Assembly: GCF_024753145.1 (NCBI RefSeq)
Contig: NZ_JANUGU010000003.1
Location: 1 to 64,000 of the forward strand
From: Massilia terrae
Lineage (GTDB): Bacteria > Pseudomonadota > Gammaproteobacteria > Burkholderiales > Burkholderiaceae_D
Direction: 5' to 3'
DNA: 64,000 nucleotides
A model generated the notes under the pieces. That model searched no databases, was not told the origin of the DNA, and was given only the letters and a program-made list of their open reading frames with translations. Below, one piece after another: positions 34,783 through 42,150 of this stretch. Each line of letters opens with the position of its first letter. The first letter of the stretch is position 1. The position numbers and the translations under genes were made by a program.

Positions 34783-35982
34783 TTAAAGTTTGTAGCCGTC
34801 GGTGAGCGAGCCCAGGAATTGGACAAGGTCGGCAATCTCGGTTTCATCCAACGCCGGCATCATGCCGGGCTGGCGGTTGTACGGGCCTTCGGCGGTGTTC
34901 ACGTTCTTGCGCAACTGCGGCGGCAGGTCGTTGAATTTCTCGGCCACGCCGTTCGCGCCGACCGGGTACCACTCCTCAGGATTGGTATCGCGCCGCACGT
35001 AGAAGCGCACGACATCGGTCAAATTGGTGAAGTAGCCGTTGTGGAAAAAGGACTTTCTGGTCGCGACGTTGCGCAAGGTCGGCACCTTGAACGCTCCGCA
35101 AAGGTCCTGGCGCGCGCTCAAGTCCGTGCGATCGGGGCCGCACAGGCCGAGGTCGAAGTAGGCGGGATCGGCGGTGGCCGGAATGCGCGGGTTGCGCGGC
35201 ACGCCCAGCGCGTCGAAGCTGAAGTCGGTGAACAGGGGAGCGCTGCCGTCGCTACCGCGCGCGCCTGGATGGCAGGCCGCGCAGTTGCCCTTGGCCGGAT
35301 TGTTGAACAGCGCCAGCCCGCGCAGCTCGGCGTCGTTCAGCATCACCTTCCCGGCCAGGAACAGGTCGTACTTGGAATCGAAAGGATGGAAGCGCGGGTC
35401 TTCCTTCTCGAACTGCTGCAGCGCGAACTGCATGCGGCTGAAGGCCTGCTCCGCATTGTCGAAGATGGCCGCGCCGAACACGCTGCGGAACTGGTCCGCG
35501 TAGGCCGCCTTGCTCAGGCGAGCGACCGCGTCGGCCTTGCTGGCGTTGGCCATCTCGTGCGGCGCCAGCAGGGGGCGCTCGGCCTGGTCCTGCAGCGTGG
35601 CAGCGCGGCCGTCGCGGTTGAAGCCGCCGACCGGCGTGCCGTCCGCTTCGAAATGGAAGGCCGGCGTCTGTTGCATGTAGCGCAGCGAGGGCGAGGCGCG
35701 GAAACCCGCCACGATGCCGTCCGGCCCGCCCAGCGGGATCGCCAGGCCATCGCTGGGGCCGTGCGCATTGTCCGGATTGTGGCAGCTGGCGCAGGACTGC
35801 TTGCCGGAGGCCGACAGCGACACATCGTTGAAAATCTTCTCGCCCAGCGCCGCGCCTTGCGACAAGGACGACAGGAGCTCAGGCTGCGGCGAGGCCGCCG
35901 TACCGCCGCCACCGCCGCCGCATCCGGCGAGCAGCACGGCAGCAAGCGCGGCCAGCAGCTTCCCAATCCGGACAGGTTTCAT
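34783..35982 (-). CDS. Di-haem cytochrome c peroxidase-family lipoprotein
   Basis: This 399-residue protein has a lipobox (LLAGC, C21) followed by a glycine run, and two c-type haem sites: C64-A-S-C67-H68 and C234-A-A-C237-H238. The body matches the bacterial di-haem peroxidase/MauG family (GKIFND-type start as GEKIFNDVSL; FKVPTLRNVATRKSFFHNG). It is the first gene of a tight five-gene operon. A Fur-box match lies about 25 bases before the ATG. No strong ribosome site is visible before this ATG. The role may be peroxide reduction or another extracytoplasmic redox step. Confidence 0.9.
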   Translation of the reverse strand: MKPVRIGKLLAALAAVLLAGCGGGGGGTAASPQPELLSSLSQGAALGEKIFNDVSLSASGKQSCASCHNPDNAHGPSDGLAIPLGGPDGIVAGFRASPSLRYMQQTPAFHFEADGTPVGGFNRDGRAATLQDQAERPLLAPHEMANASKADAVARLSKAAYADQFRSVFGAAIFDNAEQAFSRMQFALQQFEKEDPRFHPFDSKYDLFLAGKVMLNDAELRGLALFNNPAKGNCAACHPGARGSDGSAPLFTDFSFDALGVPRNPRIPATADPAYFDLGLCGPDRTDLSARQDLCGAFKVPTLRNVATRKSFFHNGYFTNLTDVVRFYVRRDTNPEEWYPVGANGVAEKFNDLPPQLRKNVNTAEGPYNRQPGMMPALDETEIADLVQFLGSLTDGYKL

Positions 35983-36006
35983 GTTTATTAAGAACGAAAA
36001 TCTAAA

Positions 36007-36021
36007 TGAGAATGATTCTAA
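36007..36021. promoter_or_regulatory. Fur-box-like operator
   Basis: TGAGAAT-G-ATTCTAA fits the 7-1-7 Fur consensus TGATAAT-N-ATTATCA, with self-complementary arms but for one position. It lies in an A+T-rich patch unusual for this genome, 25 bases before the start of the peroxidase gene, so Fur-Fe(II) binding would block the five-gene operon. No transcription data. Confidence 0.68.
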
Positions 36022-36086
36022 TTTAAGATAAACATTGGAGCAATAGCATGTGGCGGGGTTGCCACGATTCTGCTGGTTCGGGGAGC

Positions 36087-37532
36087 TCAGGACACGGCCA
36101 TTTGCTGCTGGAAGGTCATCACAATGAATTCGGCCGGACGCACGAGGGCGACCTTGACCGAGACGTTCATGTAGCCGTCCAGCAGCTCGTTCCCGCTCAT
36201 GGTCGAGCCCAGGCCGACAGCGACGCTGAAGGCATCTTCTGGTTTGGCGCCCATCAGCGCACCCTGTTGCCACTGCACGGTCAGGAAGTTCCTGATCATG
36301 CTGTTCACCGTCGCCCATGTATGCACGTCGTTCGGTGCGAACACGTAGGCTTGCAGCGCTGTCTTGATCGACTGCTCCAGCATGATCGCGGTGCGGCGTA
36401 CGTTCACATAGCGCCAGTCGTCGCTGTTGCCGTCGAGTGTACGCGCACCCCAGACCACCATCCCGCGGCCGGGCAGCACGCGGATCGCGTTGATCGCCAT
36501 GCCGTTGAGCGGAACGTTCAATTCTCCCTGCTGCACGTTGTCGATGTTCACGGCCGGCGAGACCGCCGAGTTGATTCCGGTGTTCGCGGGTGCCCGGTAC
36601 ACACCCATGTTGTTGTCGATCCGCGTGTAGACGCCGGCCATGGCGCCGGACGGCGGCAGGAGGTTCAGCGCCTGCCTGATCGCGTTCATCGCGGCCCGGT
36701 AGGCGGGCAGCGCGGCCGCCAGCGCCCTGTGCGTGTCCGGCACCATGGAAGGCTGCGATATCTTGCCGATCAAATCCTCAAGACCGGTCAAGCCGGCGGC
36801 GCTGGCCTGACGCTTCAGCCATGTGGCCAGCGCCGGCTTGCTCTCATCGCTCACCCGGGTGTAGTCGATGGCGCCATCCGCCAGCAAACTGGTATTGAGC
36901 CACGGGTAATAAGCCACGCCGTAGTTGAGGAAGCCGCTGCTCAGGCTCCAGAAACCCTTGTCGCCCGAGATGACGTCGTCAGGGCCATTGGTGCGCGGCT
37001 TGAAGCCATCGAAGACATCGAAGATGCCGATTCGGCTCTGCATCTTGCCGCAGTGCGCCAGCACCGCCTCCGCCACGCTGTTGGCGGCCGCGCCATCGGC
37101 CAGCAGCATGGCGTCCGGGATCACGACCATGGTCGGATCAAGGAACTTTTCGAGCGCAAGCAGCGGTGCTGTCAGTTGTTCCGCATTGGCCGCTGCGCTG
37201 TAATCGCCGGCCGAGACGATGTAGCAAGGCCCGCCGCCGTTGTCGAAAAACAGGCGCAGGCTCAGGTAGAGGAAGAACTGGCCAACCGGGGCGCCCAGCG
37301 TCCCGTCCTCGTTGAAGGTGATCCGGGTGTCCGGCGCGCCGCCGAAGTAAAGCTCGTACTCGGCGAGCGATGAGATCGGGGTCGGCACGCCAGTCAGGTT
37401 CTGCTGGCCGGATTGGGCCTTTTCAGTGTAGCCGATGAAGGCCGGCACCGCCGTCGCCACCTCCACGACCGAATTGGGAAAGGCGTTCTCCTCCACGACG
37501 TAAACACCCGGTGTCTTCAGCTGTGTGGCCAT
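36087..37532 (-). CDS. Contractile tail sheath protein (phage/eCIS type), orphan
   Basis: This 481-residue protein matches contractile sheath proteins of phage tails and extracellular contractile injection systems. The N-terminus is the family's TPGVYVVEE, followed by VPAFIGYTEKA. The C-terminal domain has DWRYVNVRRTAIMLEQSIKTALQ and ends with VRPAEFIVMTFQQQ. It is complete, with a strong AAGGAGGG ribosome site. No tube, baseplate, spike, tape-measure or AAA gene is within the window on either side, so it is an orphan here. It lies between the Fur-regulated operon and a beta-oxidation operon. Assembly with a system encoded elsewhere is possible. Confidence 0.88.
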   Translation of the reverse strand: MATQLKTPGVYVVEENAFPNSVVEVATAVPAFIGYTEKAQSGQQNLTGVPTPISSLAEYELYFGGAPDTRITFNEDGTLGAPVGQFFLYLSLRLFFDNGGGPCYIVSAGDYSAAANAEQLTAPLLALEKFLDPTMVVIPDAMLLADGAAANSVAEAVLAHCGKMQSRIGIFDVFDGFKPRTNGPDDVISGDKGFWSLSSGFLNYGVAYYPWLNTSLLADGAIDYTRVSDESKPALATWLKRQASAAGLTGLEDLIGKISQPSMVPDTHRALAAALPAYRAAMNAIRQALNLLPPSGAMAGVYTRIDNNMGVYRAPANTGINSAVSPAVNIDNVQQGELNVPLNGMAINAIRVLPGRGMVVWGARTLDGNSDDWRYVNVRRTAIMLEQSIKTALQAYVFAPNDVHTWATVNSMIRNFLTVQWQQGALMGAKPEDAFSVAVGLGSTMSGNELLDGYMNVSVKVALVRPAEFIVMTFQQQMAVS

Positions 37533-37561
37533 GGACGCGCCCTCCTTTTTTTAAGATCGGC

Positions 37562-38332
37562 TCAGTCGAATTTCGAAAAGTCCGGCTTGCGCTTTTCGAA
37601 GAAGGCGGTGAATGCCTCCTTCGCTTCCGCGCCCTGCAGCATCGCGGCGAACTGCTTGCTTTCAAACGCCAGCGTGTCGTCGATGGCCTGCTGGCGCGGT
37701 CGCTTCATCAGCGATTTTGTCATGCGGATCGAGGCCGCCGGCAGCGCCACCAGCTTGGCCGCCTGCTGGCGCGCAAAGGCGGGCAGCTCGGCCACCGGAA
37801 GCACTTTCGACACCAGCCCCATCTCGTACGCTTCCTGCGCGCCGAATGCTTCGCCGAGCAGCAGCTTCTCGGCCGCACGCGGATAGCCCGCCAGTTGCGG
37901 CAGCAGCAGCGAGGATGCGAACTCCGGGCACAGGCCGAGCTGCGAGAACGGCAGCGAGAACTTCGCATTGTCGGCGCAGTAGACCAGGTCGCAGTGCAAG
38001 AGCAGCGTGGTGCCGATGCCGATCGCGGCGCCCGACACCGCGGCCACCACCGGCTTGCTGATGCCGGAGAGCGCGCGCATGAACTGGAACACCGGACGGT
38101 CTTCGCTCATCGGCAGCGCGGCGGATTTCAGGAAGTCCTCCAGGTCGTTCCCGGCCGTGAAAATCTCCGGCTTGCCGGTGATGAGCACCGCACGCACCGC
38201 CGTGTCGCGATCGGCTTCGAATAGCGCATCGGCCATCGCCTGGTACATCGCCGAGGTGATGGCGTTCTTGCGCTCGGCGCGATTGAATTCGATGGCCAGG
38301 ATGCCGTCGGCCTTGGTGCTCAGGATCTCCAT
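37562..38332 (-). CDS. Enoyl-CoA hydratase/isomerase
   Basis: This 256-residue crotonase-fold enzyme hydrates trans-2-enoyl-CoA. Typical blocks are NRAERKNAITSAMYQAM, the oxyanion-hole segments FTAGNDLEDF and VSGAAIGIGTTLLLHCDLVY, and FSLPFSQLGLCPE. One of the usual acidic catalytic positions is E-for-G shifted (LGLCPEFASS), as in many PaaG/isomerase-like members, so isomerase activity is also possible. It is the last gene of the beta-oxidation operon, 81 bases after the thiolase, with an intergenic hairpin between. Confidence 0.88.
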   Translation of the reverse strand: MEILSTKADGILAIEFNRAERKNAITSAMYQAMADALFEADRDTAVRAVLITGKPEIFTAGNDLEDFLKSAALPMSEDRPVFQFMRALSGISKPVVAAVSGAAIGIGTTLLLHCDLVYCADNAKFSLPFSQLGLCPEFASSLLLPQLAGYPRAAEKLLLGEAFGAQEAYEMGLVSKVLPVAELPAFARQQAAKLVALPAASIRMTKSLMKRPRQQAIDDTLAFESKQFAAMLQGAEAKEAFTAFFEKRKPDFSKFD

Positions 38333-38359
38333 GCGCTTCTCCGTTTCTTGTTCAGTTGC

Positions 38360-38398
38360 GACGAAGGGTGGGTACGGTTGCCCGCCCCACCCTTCGTC
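38360..38398. other. Perfect 13-bp intergenic stem-loop
   Basis: GACGAAGGGTGGG and CCCACCCTTCGTC are exact reverse complements, separated by 13 bases. The hairpin lies in the 81-base gap between the thiolase and enoyl-CoA hydratase genes, without a T-tract on either strand. It may stabilise or attenuate the operon mRNA. Confidence 0.6.
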
Positions 38399-38413
38399 CT
38401 TGTCGCGTCTTGA

Positions 38414-39610
38414 TTACACGCGTTCGATGATGCCTGCCGCGCCCATGCCGGCGCCGACGCACATCGTCACCATGCCGTACTTGAGATGATTGCGGCGCAG
38501 TGCGTGCACCACGGTGGCCGCGCGAATCGCTCCGGTCGCGCCCAGCGGATGGCCCAGCGCGATCGCGCCGCCCATCGGGTTGACCTTGGACGTATCGAGG
38601 CCGAGGTCGCGGATCACGGCCAGCGCCTGCGCGGCGAAGGCTTCGTTCAGCTCGATCCAGTCCATCTGGTCCAGCGTCAGGCCGGCCGCGGCCAGCGCTG
38701 CGGGAATCGCGAACTTCGGGCCGATGCCCATGATCTCGGGCGGCACGCCGCGCACCGCGAACGAGGAGAACTTCGCCAGCGGGGTCAGGTTGTGCTCCTT
38801 GAGGATCTTCTCGCTGACGACGATCAGCGCACCGGCGCCGTCCGACATCTGCGAGGAAGTCGCGGCGGTGACGCTGCCCTTGGCCGCGAATACCGGCTTG
38901 AGTTTGGCCATCGATTCGATGCTGGCGTCGGCGCGCGGGCCTTCGTCCAGGTCCACGGTGCGGCGCTTGACACTGATCTCGCCGCTGCCCAGGTCCGGCG
39001 TGCGGGTGACGATCTCGAACGGCGTGATCTCGTCCTTGAAGAAGCCGGCCTGCTGCGCGGCGATGGCGCGGCGGTGCGACTCCAGGCCGAATGCGTCCTG
39101 GTCTTCGCGCGACACCTTCCACTGCTCGGCCACCTTCTCAGCGGTCAGGCCCATGCCGTAGGCCAGGCCGACGTTGTCGTCCTCGAACACGCGCATATTG
39201 ATCGACGGGTGGTGGCCCATCATCGGCACCATCGACATCGACTCGACGCCGCCGGCGATCATGACGTCGGCTTCGCCCACGCGGATGCGGTCGGCGGCCA
39301 TCGCCAGCGCGGTGATGCCCGATGCGCAGTAGCGGTTGACGGTGACGCCGCCCACGGTCTTGGGCAGGCCGGCCAGCACGACGGCCTGGCGCGCCACGTT
39401 GAAGCCCTGCTCCGCCTCGGGGAAGGAGCAGCCGACGATGGCGTCGACGATCACGTTCGGGTCCAGGTTCGGCACCTGGGCCATCGCGCCGCGGATCGCG
39501 CCCACCAGCAGGTCATCCGGGCGGGTCCTGTTGAACATGCCGCGCGGCGCCTTGCCGATCGGGGTGCGGGTCGCCGCGACGATGTATGCGTCTTGAAGTT
39601 GTTTGCTCAT
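38414..39610 (-). CDS. fadA: Acetyl-CoA C-acyltransferase (thiolase)
   Basis: This thiolase catalyses the last step of beta-oxidation, cleaving 3-ketoacyl-CoA with CoA. The 398-residue protein has the acyl-accepting cysteine in VNRYCASG, the GGVESMSMVPM block, NEAFAAQAL, GHPLGATG with the catalytic histidine, and the C-terminal C-x-GAGMGAA with the second cysteine. It follows the multifunctional dehydrogenase gene by 13 bases. Symbol fadA is by role and neighbourhood; thiolases of this type also appear as fadI or paaJ. Confidence 0.93.
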   Translation of the reverse strand: MSKQLQDAYIVAATRTPIGKAPRGMFNRTRPDDLLVGAIRGAMAQVPNLDPNVIVDAIVGCSFPEAEQGFNVARQAVVLAGLPKTVGGVTVNRYCASGITALAMAADRIRVGEADVMIAGGVESMSMVPMMGHHPSINMRVFEDDNVGLAYGMGLTAEKVAEQWKVSREDQDAFGLESHRRAIAAQQAGFFKDEITPFEIVTRTPDLGSGEISVKRRTVDLDEGPRADASIESMAKLKPVFAAKGSVTAATSSQMSDGAGALIVVSEKILKEHNLTPLAKFSSFAVRGVPPEIMGIGPKFAIPAALAAAGLTLDQMDWIELNEAFAAQALAVIRDLGLDTSKVNPMGGAIALGHPLGATGAIRAATVVHALRRNHLKYGMVTMCVGAGMGAAGIIERV

Positions 39611-39623
39611 GTTGGTCGTCCTG

Positions 39624-42041
39624 TTAGTTGCGCACCGGTTTCCCGTTCTGCATCATGCCCATGATCCGCTCCTGCGTCTTCGGATTCGCCAGCAGCGCGA
39701 TGAAGGCGCGGCGCTCCATGTCGAGCAGCCACTGCTCGGACACATAGCTGCCCTGGTCGATGTCGCCGCCGGTCACGATCTCGGCGATGGTGTCGCCCAG
39801 GTGGTAGTCGTAGGCGGAGATGAAGCCGCCGTCGCGCATATTGACCAGCTGGCCGCGGATGGTTGCCCAGCCGTAGCGGCCGGTCACCTGCACCGGACGG
39901 CGCAGCGGCGGACGGTAGCCGGCGTCGAACATCGAGCGCGCGGTGGTCTTCGCCACGTGCAGCAGTTCGTACACGTTGAAGACGATGACGTCGTCTTCCT
40001 TCAGGTAGCCCATCGCCTTCGCTTCCAGCGCCGACTTCGACACATTGGCCATCGCGGCATTGGTGAAGCCGACCTTCAGGAACTGCAGGATGTCGTTGCC
40101 CTTGGCTTCAGCGAAGGCGCGCACCGCGCATTCCTTCAGGCCGCCGCCAGCGGGGACCAGTCCCACGCCCACTTCGACCAGGCCGATGTAGGATTCCAGC
40201 GCTGCCACGCGTTTGGACGCATGCAGCGACATCTCGCAGCCGCCGCCCAGCGCCAGCCCGGCCACCGCGGCGACCACCGGGATGTTCGCGTACTTCATCG
40301 CCATGTACGTGTCCTGCAGCTCGCGCACCAGCGGCTCCATCGCTTTCGCGCCGCCGGTCATGAAGGCCGGCAGGGCCGATTGCAGGTCGGCGCCGGCCGA
40401 GAAGGCGCCGCCTTCCATCGAGTCCGGCTGCCAGATCACCAGGCCCTTGAAGTTCTGCTCGGCCTCCGCGATCGCGCGGCGCAGGCCCTTGGTGACGCCA
40501 TCGCCGATCACGTGCAGCTTGGTCTTCGACGAGAAGATCAGCACGTCGTCGCCGGTATGCCACAGGCGCACCGATTCGTCTTCGAACACGGTTGTGCCGA
40601 AGGTCTTGGGATCGGCGCCGCCGCCGCCCGCTACCTTCGCGCGGAATTCCTGGCGCTGGTACACCGGCAGGCTTGACCTCGGCACATAGGTCTTGCGGCT
40701 CGGCGAGTACGAGCCTTCAGGCGTGTGCACGCCCTTCTCGCTGACCGGCGCTTCGAACACCCAGGCCGGCAGCGGCGCATTGCACAGGGCCTTGCCGGCG
40801 TCGATGTCTTCCTTCACCCACTGCGCGACGGTGCTCCAGCCGGCCGCCTGCCAGCTCTCGAACGGACCGGTGCTCCAGCCGAAGCCCCAGCGCATCGCGA
40901 AGTCGACGTCGCGCGCGTTGTCGGCGATCGATTCGAGGTGCACGGCGATGTAGTGGAAGGCGTCGCGGAAGATCGCCCACAGGAACTGCGCCTGGGGGTT
41001 GGTCGACTCGCGCATCGCCTTGAATTTCTTGACCGGGTCCCTCTCCTTCAGGATGCGGCCGACGATGTCCGCCGCCTTGGCGCCGCCCGCCACGTACTCG
41101 CCGGTGGCGAAGTCGAGGCGCATGATGTCCTTGCCGACCTTCTTGTAGAAGCCGGCCTTGGATTTCTGGCCCAGCGCGCCCTTCTCGATCAGTTGCGCCA
41201 GCACGGCCGGGGTCTTGTAGATGCCGAAGAAGGGATCGTCCTGCAGGTTGTCCTGCATGGTCTTGATCACGTGGCCCATGGTGTCCAGGCCGACCACGTC
41301 GGCGGTGCGGAAGGTGCCGGACTTGGCGCGGCCCAGCTTGGCGCCGGTCAGGTCATCGACCACGTCGACCGACAGGCCGAACTTCTCGGCTTCGTGCATC
41401 GTCGCCAGCATGCCGAAGATGCCGACGCGGTTGGCGATGAAGTTCGGCGTGTCCTTGGCGCGCACCACGCCCTTGCCCAGGGTAGTGGTCAGGAAGGTTT
41501 CGAGCTGGTCGAGGATCTCCGGGCGCGTGGCCGCGGTCGGGATCAGCTCCACCAGGTGCATGTAGCGCGGCGGGTTGAAGAAGTGGACGCCGCAGAAGCG
41601 CGACTTGAGCTCGTCGTCGAAGCCATCGGCCAGCGTGTTGATCGACAGGCCCGAGGTGTTCGACGCGAAGATCGCGTGCGGAGCCAGGTGCGGCGATACC
41701 TTCTTGTACAGGTCGTGCTTCCAGTCCATGCGCTCGGCGATCGCCTCGATCACGAGGTCGCAGCCGGCCAGCAGGTCCAGGTTGTCTTCGTAGTTGGCGG
41801 CCTGGATCAGGTCCGCGTCATCCTTGTTGCCCAGCGGGGCCGGGGACAGCTTCTTCAGGTTGTCGATGGCGCGGAGGACGATGGAATTCTTTTGAGCGGC
41901 GCCGCCGGAGCCTTGCTCCGGCTTGGCCGGCAAATCGAACAGCACGACCGGCACCTTGGCGTTGACGCAATGCGCGGCAATCTGCGCGCCCATCACGCCG
42001 GCACCCAGCACGGCGACTTTCTTGACGATGAAATTGGACAT
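39624..42041 (-). CDS. 3-hydroxyacyl-CoA dehydrogenase/enoyl-CoA hydratase
   Basis: This 805-residue bifunctional beta-oxidation enzyme has the FadN-type order: an N-terminal NAD-binding dehydrogenase domain (VAVLGAGVMGAQIA at residues 9-22, then IFASNTSGLSIN), the dehydrogenase C-terminal domains, and a C-terminal crotonase domain with AGLALGGGCEMSLHA. This is the reverse of the FadB order of E. coli. It is the second enzyme gene of the operon, starting about 110 bases after the acyl-CoA dehydrogenase, with a palindromic repeat in that gap. Confidence 0.92.
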   Translation of the reverse strand: MSNFIVKKVAVLGAGVMGAQIAAHCVNAKVPVVLFDLPAKPEQGSGGAAQKNSIVLRAIDNLKKLSPAPLGNKDDADLIQAANYEDNLDLLAGCDLVIEAIAERMDWKHDLYKKVSPHLAPHAIFASNTSGLSINTLADGFDDELKSRFCGVHFFNPPRYMHLVELIPTAATRPEILDQLETFLTTTLGKGVVRAKDTPNFIANRVGIFGMLATMHEAEKFGLSVDVVDDLTGAKLGRAKSGTFRTADVVGLDTMGHVIKTMQDNLQDDPFFGIYKTPAVLAQLIEKGALGQKSKAGFYKKVGKDIMRLDFATGEYVAGGAKAADIVGRILKERDPVKKFKAMRESTNPQAQFLWAIFRDAFHYIAVHLESIADNARDVDFAMRWGFGWSTGPFESWQAAGWSTVAQWVKEDIDAGKALCNAPLPAWVFEAPVSEKGVHTPEGSYSPSRKTYVPRSSLPVYQRQEFRAKVAGGGGADPKTFGTTVFEDESVRLWHTGDDVLIFSSKTKLHVIGDGVTKGLRRAIAEAEQNFKGLVIWQPDSMEGGAFSAGADLQSALPAFMTGGAKAMEPLVRELQDTYMAMKYANIPVVAAVAGLALGGGCEMSLHASKRVAALESYIGLVEVGVGLVPAGGGLKECAVRAFAEAKGNDILQFLKVGFTNAAMANVSKSALEAKAMGYLKEDDVIVFNVYELLHVAKTTARSMFDAGYRPPLRRPVQVTGRYGWATIRGQLVNMRDGGFISAYDYHLGDTIAEIVTGGDIDQGSYVSEQWLLDMERRAFIALLANPKTQERIMGMMQNGKPVRN

Positions 42042-42062
42042 AGTTTGTCTTCCTCAGGTAGC

Positions 42063-42142
42063 CGTCGTTCCCGCGCAGGCGGGAACCCATACGTCGCGTT
42101 ACCAGACGCTCAGCATGGGTCCCCGCCTGCGCGGGGACGACG
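42063..42142. repeat. Two-arm palindromic repeat, 80-bp unit
   Basis: The left arm starts CGTCGTTCCCGCGCAGGCGG and the right arm ends GCCTGCGCGGGGACGACG. The inner flanks are ACCCATACG and CTCAGCATGGG. The arms are each self-complementary and also complementary to one another. It lies between the acyl-CoA dehydrogenase and dehydrogenase/hydratase genes inside the operon, so it is transcribed. Confidence 0.88.
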
Positions 42143-42150
42143 TGATGGTG

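Noticed and set aside
36087..37532. Prophage around the sheath gene
   Set aside because: No integrase, capsid, portal, terminase or lysis gene in the flanks; both neighbours are metabolic operons.
42063..42142. Repeats considered as CRISPR units
   Set aside because: Copies are isolated, kilobases apart, without spacers or cas genes.
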